Of a stretch of 64,000 nt of DNA, positions 20,386-29,648 are shown one piece after another. The stretch lies in assembly GCA_963733765.1 (NCBI GenBank), contig CAVTEI010000003.1, positions 2,480,001 through 2,544,000 on the forward strand, in the 5' to 3' direction. The position numbers were made by a program, and so were the translations under genes. A model generated the notes under the pieces. It worked only from the letters and a program-made list of their open reading frames with translations. It was not told the origin of the DNA and did not search any database. This stretch comes from DATKAS01 sp963733765 (GTDB lineage Bacteria > Actinomycetota > Acidimicrobiia > Acidimicrobiales > DATKAS01). Every line of letters starts with the position of its first letter. Positions within the stretch are counted from its first letter, which is position 1.

Positions 20386-20914
20386 CTGATCTTCGTCGTC
20401 TCCGGCCCAGGCGGCGTCGGCAAGGGGACGCTGGTTGCAGAGTTGACGCGCCGCGAGCCCACACTCTGGCTGAGCCGCTCGTGGACGACGAGGGCGCAGC
20501 GGCCGGGCGAGGCCGACGATGCGTACGTGTTCGTTGACCGCGCCGCGTTCGAGGAGCGGATTCGCGGGGGGCTTCCTCGAATGGACTGAGTTCCTCGACA
20601 GCTACTACGGCACGCCGACGCCCGAGCCCCCTCCCGACACCGATGTGGTGCTCGAGATCGAGCTGCATGGCGCGCAGCAGGTCCGCGGCATCCATCCCGA
20701 TGCGATCGTCATCTTCGTGATGCCGCCGTCCCGAGAGGAACAGGAACGGCGGTTGCGCGGCCGCGGCGATGACCCAGGCAAGGTGGCGCGCCGGTTGGAG
20801 AAAGCCGAGGAGGAAGAACCGATCGGCCTCGCCCTCGCGAATCATGTCGTCGTGAACGACGATCTGGATCGTGCGGTGGGCGAGCTGCAAGCGATCGTCG
20901 CCTCGCATCGATGA
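20386..20914 (+). CDS. gmk: Guanylate kinase Gmk, reading frame interrupted
   Basis: Phosphorylates GMP to GDP. The first part (LIFVVSGPGGVGKGTL, then LSRSWTTRAQRPGE) reads in one frame to the G6 run at 20566-20571. The rest (FLEWTEFLDSYYGTP, VVLEIELHGAQQVR, RRLRGRGDD, ANHVVVNDDLDRAV) continues in the +1 frame to 20914. Five Gs instead of six would restore one frame. No ATG/GTG/TTG lies between the upstream in-frame stop and the P-loop, so the start is either CTG 20386 or ATG 20370 if one C of the CCC run at 20379-20381 is extra. gmk is essential and the sequence is otherwise well conserved, so I infer errors in the sequence. Confidence 0.85.
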
Positions 20915-20924
20915 GAGAAAGCCG

Positions 20925-21881
20925 ATGAGATTCCGCGCCCCGAGCCGGCTCGGCCTCGGCACCGCCCCGCTCGGCAACCTGTACTCGGCGGTCAGCGACG
21001 AAGACGCCCGAGCGACCGTTGACGCGGCATTCGACCGGGGCGTCCGGGTGTTCGACACGGCTCCGCTCTACGGCCACGGGCTCGCCGAACGGCGTCTGGG
21101 CCAAGCGCTGGGGTCGCGCCCGCGGGACGAGATCGTCGTGTCCACCAAGGTGGGACGGCTGCTGACGCCCGGGTCGCCCGATCCCGCCAGCATGTTCCGC
21201 GACGTGCCGAACGAGGTCCCCCACTTCGACTTCTCGGCTGACGGAGTCCGCCGCTCGCTCGACGCCAGCCTCGACCGGCTGGGGCTCGATCGGGTCGACG
21301 TCGTCCTCATCCACGATCCCGACGACCATCTCTCGGAGGCGATGCACGCGGCGGTGCCGGCGCTCGTCGCGCTCAGAGATGAAGGCGTCGTCTCGGCCAT
21401 CGGTTTCGGCATGAACGAGGTCGAGCCGCTACGGCGCGCGGTAGCGGAGTGCGACATCGACGTCGTGCTCGTCGCCGGGCGCTACACGCTTCTCGATCAG
21501 TCGGCCTTGACCTCCGGCCTCCTCGCCGAGTGCGCCGCGCGCAGCGTCGCGGTCATGGCCGGCGGGGTGTTCAACAGCGGCGTGCTTGCGTCGCCGCAGG
21601 TCGGCGCGAGGTTCGACTATCGCCCCGTGGACGAGGAGCGACTCGGGCGCGCCCGACGGATGAGTGAGCTCTGCGCGGAGTACGACTCGGTGCTTCCCGC
21701 GGCTGCTCTTCAGCTCGTCGCCGGTCATCCCGCGGTGACGACGGTGCTGATCGGCGCGCGTGATCCGGAGGAGCTCACGGTCGATCTGGACCTGCTGTCG
21801 CGACCGATCCCCACCGAGCTGTGGGCGGCGCTTCGTGCAGATGGTCTGCTCAGTCCCGACCTCCCGACGCCCACCGGCTAG
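20925..21881 (+). CDS. Aldo/keto reductase (D-threo-aldose 1-dehydrogenase-like)
   Basis: An NAD(P)-dependent oxidoreductase with a TIM-barrel AKR fold. FDTAPLYGHGLAERRLGQAL carries the catalytic Asp and Tyr. VVSTKVGRLL holds the Lys, and VVLIHDPDDH the His region. GRYTLLDQ, AGGVFNSGVLA and TTVLIGARDPEEL are also seen. This pattern matches the sugar dehydrogenase subgroup (L-fucose/D-arabinose or L-galactose type), not beta-subunit channels. ATG 20925 starts just after gmk. It interrupts the normally adjacent gmk-rpoZ pair, so it is probably a lineage insertion. The substrate is unknown. Confidence 0.82.
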   Translation: MRFRAPSRLGLGTAPLGNLYSAVSDEDARATVDAAFDRGVRVFDTAPLYGHGLAERRLGQALGSRPRDEIVVSTKVGRLLTPGSPDPASMFRDVPNEVPHFDFSADGVRRSLDASLDRLGLDRVDVVLIHDPDDHLSEAMHAAVPALVALRDEGVVSAIGFGMNEVEPLRRAVAECDIDVVLVAGRYTLLDQSALTSGLLAECAARSVAVMAGGVFNSGVLASPQVGARFDYRPVDEERLGRARRMSELCAEYDSVLPAAALQLVAGHPAVTTVLIGARDPEELTVDLDLLSRPIPTELWAALRADGLLSPDLPTPTG

Positions 21882-21939
21882 GGATCCGGACCCCCTGCTG
21901 GTAGCCTCTGTTGTCGAATCGGCAGTTCAGGAGCTCGAG

Positions 21940-22251
21940 ATGGCGCGTCCCCACGACACGATGATGAACCCCCCGATCGAGTCCTTGCTCGATCGGTCGG
22001 ACTCGAAGTTCACCCTCGTGACGCTCGCCGCCAAGCGGGCCCGGCAGATCAACTCGTACTTCAACCAGCTGGGCGACGGCCTCGGCGCGATCGTCCCGCC
22101 CCAGGTGGCGTCGGTGTCACGCAAGCCGCTGTCCATCGCCTTCGAAGAGATCTCCGCGGACAAGATCACCTATGAGCGCACTCAGCCCGGCCAGGACGAA
22201 CTCGACGTCGAGGCCGAGGTCGAGAGCGCCGAAGAAGCGCCGGCGGAGTAG
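21940..22251 (+). CDS. rpoZ: RNA polymerase omega subunit RpoZ
   Basis: Assists RNA polymerase assembly. The core MNPPIESLLDRSDSKFTLV, then LAAKRARQINSYFNQLG and KPLSIAFEEISADKI, matches actinobacterial omega. The C-terminus is an acidic Glu-rich tail (EVESAEEAPAE). ATG 21940 has AGGAG seven nt upstream; ATG 21961 is an alternative. It is followed after 3 nt by coaBC, the normal order gmk-rpoZ-coaBC apart from the inserted reductase. Confidence 0.92.
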   Translation: MARPHDTMMNPPIESLLDRSDSKFTLVTLAAKRARQINSYFNQLGDGLGAIVPPQVASVSRKPLSIAFEEISADKITYERTQPGQDELDVEAEVESAEEAPAE

Positions 22252-22254
22252 CGC

Positions 22255-23446
22255 GTGGCGGGCCTTGCCGGGCGCCGCATCGTCCTGGGCGTCACGGGCG
22301 GGATCGCCGCCTACAAGGCCGTCGAGGTCTGCCGACGTCTCGTCGACCTCGGCGCCCACGTGATTCCGGTCATGACGCGCGACGCACAGCGATTCGTCGG
22401 CGCGACCACCTTCTCGGCGCTCGCGTCGGAGCCGGTGCGCACCTCCCTCTGGGACGACCGCGACCCGATTCCGCATACGCGTCTCGGGCAGGGGGCCGAT
22501 CTGGTCGTGATCGCTCCCGCGACCGCGAGATTCCTCGCTGCGTACGCGGCGGGCTTGTCCGGCGATCTGCTGACCGCAACGGTCATCGCGACCCGCGCGC
22601 CGGTGCTGGTGTGCCCGGCGATGCACACCGAGATGTGGGAGCACGCGTCCGTGCAGGAGAACCTCGCGACGCTGCGTCGCCGGGGCGTCCACGTTGTCGA
22701 GCCCGAGTCGGGACGCCTGGCGGGGGGTGACATCGGCTCGGGCCGGCTCGCCAGCCCGCAATCCATCGTCGATCGCGCCGAGCAGCTGCTCAGCGCCCAG
22801 GATCTGTCCGGGCTCAACGTGCTCGTCACCGCGGGCGGGACGCGTGAGCCGATCGATGCGGTGCGGGTGATCGCCAACCGGTCGTCGGGCAAGCAGGGTC
22901 ACGCCCTCGCGTTCGAGGCTGCGGCGCGGGGTGCGTCCGTCACCGTCGTCACCACGGTGCCGCGTGACGTTCCCCCTGGAGCCGAGCTCGTACGGGTCGA
23001 GACCGCCGCCGAGATGGAGGCAGAGGTGCTCGCGCGGCGCCGCGACGGCAGATGTCGTCGTCATGGCTGCGGCCGTCGCCGACTTCCGGCCCAAGGTCGT
23101 CGCCGATCAGAAGATCAAGAAGGACGGCGGTCCGCCCGAGCTCGTGCTCGAGCCGACGCCCGACATCCTCGCCGGCCTCGGCGCGGTGAAGCGCCCCGGG
23201 CAGATCCTCGTCGGCTTCGCGGCCGAGACCGAGGCGCTGCGTCAGAACGCGGCAGACAAGCTTCGCCGCAAGCACCTCGATCTCATCGTGGCGAACGACG
23301 TGTCCGCCCCGGGCGCCGGCTTCGAGCACGACACGAATGAGGTGCTGATCCTCGGTGAGGGGATCGAGCAGAATGTCAGCCTGACTGACAAACGTGCGAT
23401 CGCCGCCGCGGTATTGGATGCCGTCGTCGCCTTGCGAGCCACGTGA
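22255..23446 (+). CDS. coaBC: Bifunctional phosphopantothenoylcysteine decarboxylase/synthetase CoaBC (Dfp), frame interrupted
   Basis: Two successive steps of coenzyme A synthesis. The flavoprotein CoaC half begins VLGVTGGIAAYKAVEV and contains IAPATA and VCPAMHTEMW (PxMNxxMW-like). The CoaB half begins VLVTAGGTREPIDAVRVIANRSSGK. Around 23031-23046, in a CGCGCGGCGCCGCG stretch, the frame breaks. ADVVVMAAAVADFRP, then KIKK and IVANDVSAPGAGF, continues in the +1 frame to 23446. GTG 22255 is the start. Both halves keep their motifs, so a sequence error is more likely than a pseudogene. Confidence 0.88.
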
Positions 23447-23507
23447 CGTTGTTGAAATCGTTCTTGAACTTGAAACGTCAGCCCCCAACCACCCCAGGAG
23501 CACAGCA

Positions 23508-24701
23508 GTGAGCCGCTGGACCTTCACCTCGGAGTCCGTCACCGAGGGCCACCCCGACAAGATGGCCGATCAGATCTCTGACGCGGTGCTCGACTCGATC
23601 CTCGCGGAGGATCCGGCGGGACGTGTCGCGTGCGAGACCCTGCTGACGACCGGGCTGTGCATCGTCGCGGGGGAGATCACCACCGAGGCCTACGTCGACA
23701 TCCCGAACCTCGTGCGCGACACGATCCGTGGCATCGGGTACGACCGCGAGTCGTTCGGCTTCGACGGCAACACCTGCGGCGTCATGGTTTCGATCGACCC
23801 GCAGTCGCCGAACATCGCGCAGGGCGTCGACAAGTCAGCCGAGACGCGCACGGGCAAGAGTGGCGAGGACATCCTCAACAGTCAGGGCGCCGGCGACCAG
23901 GGGATGATGTTCGGCTACGCGTGCGATGAGACCGAGGACCTCATGCCGCTGCCGATCTGGCTCGCCCACCGGCTCGCGCATCGACTCTCCGAGGTGCGCA
24001 AGGCCGGAATCCTCCCGTACCTGCGGCCCGACGGGAAGACGCAAGTGACCTTTGAGTACGAGGACGGGCGCCCCGTCCGACTGAAGACCGTGTTGATCTC
24101 GACCCAGCACGCGCCGAGCCTCGACCCCGAGACGCTCATCAAGCCCGACCTGAAGGAGCACGTGATCCATCCGCTGCTCCCGCTGGAGTTCGCGGAGGAT
24201 GGTTTCGAGGTCCTCGTGAACCCGACCGGCTCGTTCGAGCTCGGTGGCCCCCACGCCGACACCGGTCTCACCGGGCGCAAGATCATCGTCGACACCTACG
24301 GCGGCATGGCCCGCCACGGTGGTGGGGCCTTCTCGGGCAAGGACCCTTCGAAGGTCGACCGGTCGGCGGCGTATGCAGCCCGCTGGGTTGCGAAGCACAT
24401 CGTCGCGGCCGGTGCCGCGAGGCGATGCGAGATCCAGGTCGCCTACGCGATCGGCGTCGCCCATCCGGTGTCGATCATGGTCGAGACCTTCGGCACCGAG
24501 CAGGTCGACCCGGCCCAGATCGCCGCAGCCATCCACGAGGTCTTCGACCTTCGCCCTGCGGCGATCATCCGCGACCTCGATCTGCGGCGGCCGATCTACC
24601 GGCGCACGGCGGCCTACGGGCACTTCGGTCGCGCCGAGAAGGAGTTCACCTGGGAGCACACCACCCGGCTGGACGACCTTCGCAGCGCGCTCGGCCTGTA
24701 A
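23508..24701 (+). CDS. metK: S-adenosylmethionine synthetase MetK
   Basis: Makes SAM from methionine and ATP. FTSESVTEGHPDKMADQISDA (N-terminal methionine/ATP site), GAGDQGMMFGYA, and GGGAFSGKDPSKVDRSAAYAAR (phosphate loop) are all present. 397 aa, full length. GTG 23508 has CAGGAG upstream (23495-23500). Longer upstream codons lie within coaBC and show no conservation. Confidence 0.96.
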   Translation: MSRWTFTSESVTEGHPDKMADQISDAVLDSILAEDPAGRVACETLLTTGLCIVAGEITTEAYVDIPNLVRDTIRGIGYDRESFGFDGNTCGVMVSIDPQSPNIAQGVDKSAETRTGKSGEDILNSQGAGDQGMMFGYACDETEDLMPLPIWLAHRLAHRLSEVRKAGILPYLRPDGKTQVTFEYEDGRPVRLKTVLISTQHAPSLDPETLIKPDLKEHVIHPLLPLEFAEDGFEVLVNPTGSFELGGPHADTGLTGRKIIVDTYGGMARHGGGAFSGKDPSKVDRSAAYAARWVAKHIVAAGAARRCEIQVAYAIGVAHPVSIMVETFGTEQVDPAQIAAAIHEVFDLRPAAIIRDLDLRRPIYRRTAAYGHFGRAEKEFTWEHTTRLDDLRSALGL

Positions 24702-24733
24702 TCAGCGCCTTACCTCATAAGCCCCCCACCGCA

Positions 24734-26458
24734 GTGACCCGGACCGTTCGGGTCCTCCCCGACGGACCGATCGACAAGACGTTCGACTACTCGGTGCCCG
24801 CGCGCGTCGAGGGCGTCGTCGCGATCGGGTCACTCGTGCGCGTGCCGCTGCACGGCCGCCGAGTCACGGGCTGGGTGGTCGAGGTCGACGTCGAGCCACC
24901 GGCAGGTGTCGTCCTCGCCGACCTGCTCGGCGTGCGTGGTCTCGGTCCGCCCGCTGATGTTGTGACGCTGGCGGGCTGGGCGGCGCAGCGGTGGCTCGGG
25001 AGGACAGCCTCGCTCCTCGTCACGGCGTCGGCGCCGACGCTCGTGTCCCGGTTGCCGCCGTCGCTCATGGGCACGGTGCCGGCGTGGGGGCAGGATGCCG
25101 ACCTCCCGCCCGGCGTGTTCGATCAGCCCGGTGCGGTCGTGCGGGTGCCGCCGCCCGTCGATCATCTGCCGATCGTGCTCGCCGCGGCGCGCCTCGGACC
25201 CGCGCTCGTCGTGACTCCTTCGGTCGACATGGCTCGCGGCCTGGCCGGTCGCGTCAGGCGAGCGGGGGTCGGCGTCGCGGTCATGCCCCGCGACTGGCCG
25301 CAAGCGGCGGCCGGCGCCGGCGTCACGATCGGCGCCCGGGCAGCGGCATGGGCGCCCGTCGCGGAGCCGGCGGTGATCGTGGTGATCGACGAGCACGACG
25401 AGGCCTTGAAAGAGGAGCGGATTCCCGCCTGGCACGCGCGGGACGTCGCGATCGAGCGAGGCCGGCGTGCGGGCATCCCGGTCCTGCTCGTCTCACCGTG
25501 TCCGAGCCTCGAGGCCCTGGGTTGGGGTCCGCTCGTCACCCCCAGCCGGAACGCGGAGCGCAAGGGCTGGCCCGCGGTCGAGGTCGTGGACATGCGGCGC
25601 GCCCCGGATCCGATCCGAACCGGTCTCTACTCCGACGCCCTCGTCCGGGTGCTCAAGTCGCCGGCTCGTGTGGTGTGTGTGCTGAACCGCACCGGGCGGG
25701 CGCGACTGCTTGCGTGCACTGCGTGCGGCGTGTTGGCGACGTGCGAACGGTGCGATGCCGCCGTCGCCCAGCCCGAGGACGCCCTGGTGTGCGGACGATG
25801 CGCGACGTCGCGCCCCGCGGTGTGCCTGAACTGCCATGCGACCCGGTTCAAGAACCTGCGCGCCGGCGTGACGCGTGTGCGCGAGGAGCTCGATGCACTG
25901 GCCGGCGAGACGGTCGTCGACGTCAGTGGTGCCCCCGCGCTCGACGTGACGGAGCCCTCGGCGCGCGTGATCGTCGGCACCGAGGCCGCGCTCCATCGCG
26001 TCGCGGAGACCGACGTGGTCGCGTTTCTCGACTTCGACCAGGAGCTGTTGGCGCCCCGCTACAGGGCGTCGGAGGAGGCGTTTGCTCTCCTCGCGCGCGC
26101 CGCCCGACTCGTCGGCGGTCGCCGCACGGGGGCCCGTGTCCTCGTGCAGACTCGGGTGCCCGACCACGAGGTGATCGACGCCGCGCTGCACGGCGACCCG
26201 AGCCGCGTGTCCGCCGCGGAGCGGGCGCGGCGCACCGACTTGCGTTTCCCACCGTTCTCGGCGATGGCGGCAGTCTCTGGTCCCGGCGCGGCGGCCCTGA
26301 TCGATGGCGTCACAGGGCTCGGTGTCGAGGTGCTCGGTCCGGCGAAGGACGTGTGGCTCGTCCGCGCTGACACCCACGACCTCCTCTCCGACGCGATCCT
26401 TCGCGCTCCGCGGCCGACCGCACGTGTGCGCGTCGAAGTCGATCCTCTGCGAATCTGA
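24734..26458 (+). CDS. priA: PriA-like primosomal protein without helicase motifs
   Basis: The N-terminal DNA-binding domain (VRVLPDGPIDKTFDYSVP, GSLVRVPLHGRRVTGWVV) and the zinc region (CTACGVLATCERCDA, then CGRCATSRPAVCLNC; eight Cys) identify PriA. No Walker A (GxTGSGKT) is visible: the corresponding segment reads LGPALVVTPSVDMARGLAGRV. The DEXX box is replaced by IVVIDEHDEALKEE. Actinobacterial PriA homologues commonly lack the ATPase motifs, so it may act in replication restart without unwinding. 574 aa versus ~730 in E. coli. Placement between metK and def/fmt is standard. Confidence 0.88.
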   Translation: MTRTVRVLPDGPIDKTFDYSVPARVEGVVAIGSLVRVPLHGRRVTGWVVEVDVEPPAGVVLADLLGVRGLGPPADVVTLAGWAAQRWLGRTASLLVTASAPTLVSRLPPSLMGTVPAWGQDADLPPGVFDQPGAVVRVPPPVDHLPIVLAAARLGPALVVTPSVDMARGLAGRVRRAGVGVAVMPRDWPQAAAGAGVTIGARAAAWAPVAEPAVIVVIDEHDEALKEERIPAWHARDVAIERGRRAGIPVLLVSPCPSLEALGWGPLVTPSRNAERKGWPAVEVVDMRRAPDPIRTGLYSDALVRVLKSPARVVCVLNRTGRARLLACTACGVLATCERCDAAVAQPEDALVCGRCATSRPAVCLNCHATRFKNLRAGVTRVREELDALAGETVVDVSGAPALDVTEPSARVIVGTEAALHRVAETDVVAFLDFDQELLAPRYRASEEAFALLARAARLVGGRRTGARVLVQTRVPDHEVIDAALHGDPSRVSAAERARRTDLRFPPFSAMAAVSGPGAAALIDGVTGLGVEVLGPAKDVWLVRADTHDLLSDAILRAPRPTARVRVEVDPLRI

Positions 26459-26462
26459 CCGT

Positions 26463-26475
26463 TAGCCTGCAGTGC
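26463..26475 (+). promoter_or_regulatory. Putative -10 box for leaderless def
   Basis: TAGCCT at 26463-26468 lies 7 nt before ATG 26476, with no Shine-Dalgarno between. It overlaps the end of priA, so def-fmt-rsmB may have their own start site as well as read-through. Confidence 0.4.
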
Positions 26476-27006
26476 ATGGCTCCGTACGCGATCCGGCTCT
26501 TCGGTGACCCGGTGCTGAAGACGCGTGCCGCCGACGTCGCCGACATCGACGGCCGGCTCGCGCGCCTGGCCGAGGACATGCTCGTCACCATGTACGACGC
26601 GCCGGGCCTCGGATTGGCGGCGCCGCAGGTCGGCGTACAGAAGCGCCTCTTCGTCTACGACATCGGCGAAGGGCCTCGAACGCTCGTCAACCCTGTGATC
26701 AGTGAAGCGCGTGGCGAGTGGAGCTACGACGAGGGTTGTCTCTCCGTGCCCGGGATGTCTTTCGAGATCATCCGTCCAAAGGAGATCCACCTCACCGGAT
26801 ACGACCTTGACGGAAACGAGGTGTCGATCGAGGCCGACGAGCTGCTGGCCCGCCTCTTCCAGCACGAGCTCGACCACCTCGATGGGGTTCTCCTGCTCGA
26901 GCATCTCGACGACGACCAGCGCAAGGCAGCGATGAAAGAGCTTCGGCACCGAGTCGTGCAGGACGATGGCGCTGAGGGATCATCCAAAGGGCTGCGCCTG
27001 CTGTAG
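26476..27006 (+). CDS. def: Peptide deformylase
   Basis: Removes the N-formyl group from nascent proteins. The three family motifs are complete: GLGLAAPQVG (motif 1), EGCLSVPG (motif 2, metal Cys) and QHELDHLDG (motif 3, HExxH). 176 aa. It sits directly before fmt, with which it forms a functional pair: formylation of initiator Met-tRNA and later deformylation. Confidence 0.96.
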   Translation: MAPYAIRLFGDPVLKTRAADVADIDGRLARLAEDMLVTMYDAPGLGLAAPQVGVQKRLFVYDIGEGPRTLVNPVISEARGEWSYDEGCLSVPGMSFEIIRPKEIHLTGYDLDGNEVSIEADELLARLFQHELDHLDGVLLLEHLDDDQRKAAMKELRHRVVQDDGAEGSSKGLRLL

Positions 27007-27024
27007 CGGGCGGGGCGAATTGTG

Positions 27025-27909
27025 ATGTTGGATCCGCCCGCCCATCCGAGGCGGCTCGCGTTCCTCGGCACTCCCGACGTGGCCGTCGGGCCACTGCGAG
27101 CGCTTGTCACAGCCGGTTTCGAGGTCGCGTTGGTCATCACCCGGGCCGACAAGCGGCGATCGCGCGGTGGCGATCCCGAGCCCAGCCCGGTCAAGGCCGC
27201 GGCGCTCGAGCTGGGCCTTCCGGTCACGAGCCGAGTCGACGACGTGCTCGATGCCGAGGTGGATCTCGGTGTGGTCGTCGCCTTCGGTCAGCTCGTGAAG
27301 CCGCATGTGCTGGCCGCGGTGCCGATGGTGAACCTCCACTTCTCGCTGCTCCCGCGGTGGCGAGGCGCTGCCCCCGTCGAGCGAGCGATCCTCGCCGGAG
27401 ACCGCGAGACCGGTGTGTGTGTCATGGGGCTGGAGGAAGGCCTCGACACCGGACCCGTGTACGCGTGCGTGCGCGTGCCGATCGCGACGACCGCGACGGC
27501 CGACTCGTTGCGGGCGGAGCTCGCGGTGGCGGGGACCGATCTCCTGGTCGACCGTCTCCGAGCGGGCTTGGCGACACCCACCCCTCAGGCGGGCGAGCCC
27601 ACCTACGCCGCGAAGCTCGACCCCGCCGAGCTCGAGCTCGACTGGACGCGTCCGGCCGATGAGCTCGATCGCGTCGTGAGGGTCGGCCGCGCGTGGACGA
27701 CGTTTCGGGCCACGCGGTTGCTCGTGCTCGGCGCGACGCCACGCCCCTTCGATGCCTCGCCCGGCGCGGGTGTGCTCCGCGGCGCGATCGTTGGCACCGG
27801 CAAAGGCGTGCTCGAGCTCCGCGAGGTGCAGCCCGAAGGACGCCGGCCGATGCCGGCAACCGCGTGGATCAACGGCGCCCGCGTCGAGGACGGCGAGCGG
27901 CTCGGATGA
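27025..27909 (+). CDS. fmt: Methionyl-tRNA formyltransferase Fmt
   Basis: Formylates initiator Met-tRNA using 10-formyl-THF. The N-terminal domain starts RLAFLGTPDVAVGPL. It contains the active-site segments VVVAFGQLVKPHVL, VNLHFSLLPRWRGAAPVERAI (Asn-His and SLLP) and GLDTGPVY. The C-terminal tRNA-binding domain has ELDWTRPADEL. ATG 27025 is preceded by an in-frame GTG (27022); either could serve. The stop overlaps the rsmB ATG. Confidence 0.95.
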   Translation: MLDPPAHPRRLAFLGTPDVAVGPLRALVTAGFEVALVITRADKRRSRGGDPEPSPVKAAALELGLPVTSRVDDVLDAEVDLGVVVAFGQLVKPHVLAAVPMVNLHFSLLPRWRGAAPVERAILAGDRETGVCVMGLEEGLDTGPVYACVRVPIATTATADSLRAELAVAGTDLLVDRLRAGLATPTPQAGEPTYAAKLDPAELELDWTRPADELDRVVRVGRAWTTFRATRLLVLGATPRPFDASPGAGVLRGAIVGTGKGVLELREVQPEGRRPMPATAWINGARVEDGERLG

Positions 27910-29069
27910 CAACCGGCTCACTCTCCGAGGCCGACGCGCGGGTGGTGGCCCTCGAAGCCTTGGTGCGCATCGAGCGCGACGGGGCCTACGCCAACCTCGC
28001 CCTCCCCGCCGCGCTCTCGCGCACTGACCTCTCGGACCGTGATCGCGCCTTCGCCACCGAGCTCGTCTACGGCACCTTGCGCATGCGGCGAGCCTGCGAT
28101 TGGCTCACCGACCGCTTCGTCCGGCATCCGCCCGACCTCCCGACGCGCACCGCCCTTCGCCTCGGCGCGTATCAGCTCGCGTTCCTCGGCACGCCCGCCC
28201 ACGCGGCCGTGGGCGCGACGGTCGCCGTGGCTCCCGAACACACGCGACCATTCGTGAATGCCGTCTTGCGCCGCGTGGCCAAGGCGCCAGTGGAGTTCCC
28301 CGACGATGCGACGAGGCTGAGCTATCCCGACTGGATCGTCGCGCGCCTCGCTGAGGATCTCGGCGAGGCCGATGCCCTTGCCGCACTCGCACACATGGAT
28401 CTCGCTCCACGCGTGCGGATGCGCAGCGACGGCTACATCCAGGACGAGGCGTCGGAGTGGATGGCCGGGCTCGTCGGCGCCTCCCCCGGCCTGCGGATCG
28501 CCGACCTGTGCGCGGCTCCCGGCGGCAAGGCGACGGCGATGGCGGCCACGGGCGCCACGGTCCTCGCCTCAGACGCCCGCGAGGCCCGGGTACGGACGAT
28601 GTCCGCGAACATCGAGGCGATTTCCAGTCATGAGAGCGGCAGCGACGAGAGCGGCGGTCGCACCGTCGCGCTTGTCGCCGACGGCCGGCGGCCACCGTAC
28701 GGGGCTCGTTCGTTCGAGCGGGTGCTGGTCGACGCGCCCTGCTCCGGCCTCGGCGTGCTGCGTCGTCGCCCCGATGCGCGCTGGCGCGTCGGCCCCGACG
28801 ACGAGCCGCGTCTCGCGGCGCTGCAGACCGAGCTCGTCGACGCGGCAGTCGAGCTTGTCGCGCCCGGAGGCTGGCTCGTGTACGGCGTGTGCACGCTCAC
28901 CCGGTCTGAGACCATCGGGATCGACGAGCATCTTGCCGAGCACCATCCGTCGCTCGAGCCCCTCGACACGCCACCCGCGCCGTGGCGGGCCCACGGCCGC
29001 GGCGGCCTGCTGCTCCCGCAGGACGCCGATACCGACGGCATGTTCGGCCTGCGGCTGCGCCGGCCCTGA
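27906..29069 (+). CDS. rsmB: 16S rRNA m5C methyltransferase RsmB (Fmu/Sun family)
   Basis: Methylates C967 of 16S rRNA with SAM. The N-terminal NusB-like RNA-binding domain (residues 1-140, DRAFATELVYGTLR) is followed by the class I methyltransferase fold. CAAPGGKATAMAA is the SAM site, DAPCSGLGVLRRRPD contains motif IV, and YGVCTLTRSE the second catalytic Cys. 387 aa. ATG 27906 overlaps the fmt stop (ATGA). A longer open frame upstream is antiparallel shadow of fmt and is not used. Confidence 0.93.
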   Translation: MTTGSLSEADARVVALEALVRIERDGAYANLALPAALSRTDLSDRDRAFATELVYGTLRMRRACDWLTDRFVRHPPDLPTRTALRLGAYQLAFLGTPAHAAVGATVAVAPEHTRPFVNAVLRRVAKAPVEFPDDATRLSYPDWIVARLAEDLGEADALAALAHMDLAPRVRMRSDGYIQDEASEWMAGLVGASPGLRIADLCAAPGGKATAMAATGATVLASDAREARVRTMSANIEAISSHESGSDESGGRTVALVADGRRPPYGARSFERVLVDAPCSGLGVLRRRPDARWRVGPDDEPRLAALQTELVDAAVELVAPGGWLVYGVCTLTRSETIGIDEHLAEHHPSLEPLDTPPAPWRAHGRGGLLLPQDADTDGMFGLRLRRP

Positions 29070-29081
29070 CACACTCGATAC

Positions 29082-29579
29082 GTGGCCGCGACAGGGACAG
29101 CCTCAGGATCGGGTCTTCGAGCAAAGGTGCTCACCGTGTCGGATGGCGTCGTCGCCGGCGCCCGGGAAGACCGCTCCGGGGTGGCGCTCGTCGAACGGCT
29201 GACCGCCGAGGGTTACGCCGTGGTCGACCATCGGGTCTGCGCGGACGGTGCCGACACGGTTGCGGCCGAGCTCTGGGTGCTCACCGAGCGCTTCGGTGGG
29301 CTCGTCGTCACCACCGGAGGCACCGGCTTCACGCCCCGCGACCAAACGCCTGAGGGCACAAGGGAGATCCTCGAGCGCGACGCTCCCGGTTTGGCCGAAG
29401 CGATGCGGCTCGTCAGCCCGCTCGGCCGCTTGTCGCGGGCGGTCGCCGGAGTGCGAGGCCAAGCGCTCGTCCTCAACACCCCCGGTTCCCCGACGGGGGC
29501 GGTGGAGTGCCTCGAAGCCGTGATCGACGTGCTGCCGCACGCGCTGCGGTTGCTGCTGGGCGAGCCGACCACGCACTGA
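29082..29579 (+). CDS. Molybdopterin-binding MoaB/MogA-like protein
   Basis: Adenylates or binds molybdopterin in molybdenum cofactor synthesis. The fold signature is seen in KVLTVSDGVVAGAREDRSG, then GLVVTTGGTGFTPRDQTPE (the TTGGTG motif and Asp) and LVLNTPGSPTGAVECLEAVIDVLPHAL. 165 aa. MogA and MoaB cannot be separated safely by eye; actinobacterial copies are usually called MogA. No other moa genes are near, so Moco synthesis genes must be elsewhere. GTG 29082 follows rsmB by 12 nt. Confidence 0.88.
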   Translation: MAATGTASGSGLRAKVLTVSDGVVAGAREDRSGVALVERLTAEGYAVVDHRVCADGADTVAAELWVLTERFGGLVVTTGGTGFTPRDQTPEGTREILERDAPGLAEAMRLVSPLGRLSRAVAGVRGQALVLNTPGSPTGAVECLEAVIDVLPHALRLLLGEPTTH

Positions 29580-29648
29580 GAGATCGCTCGAGAAAAGACC
29601 CCTTGACACCGAGATTTCTGTGCGCCGGTCCCGCGCGCTCACGCACCG

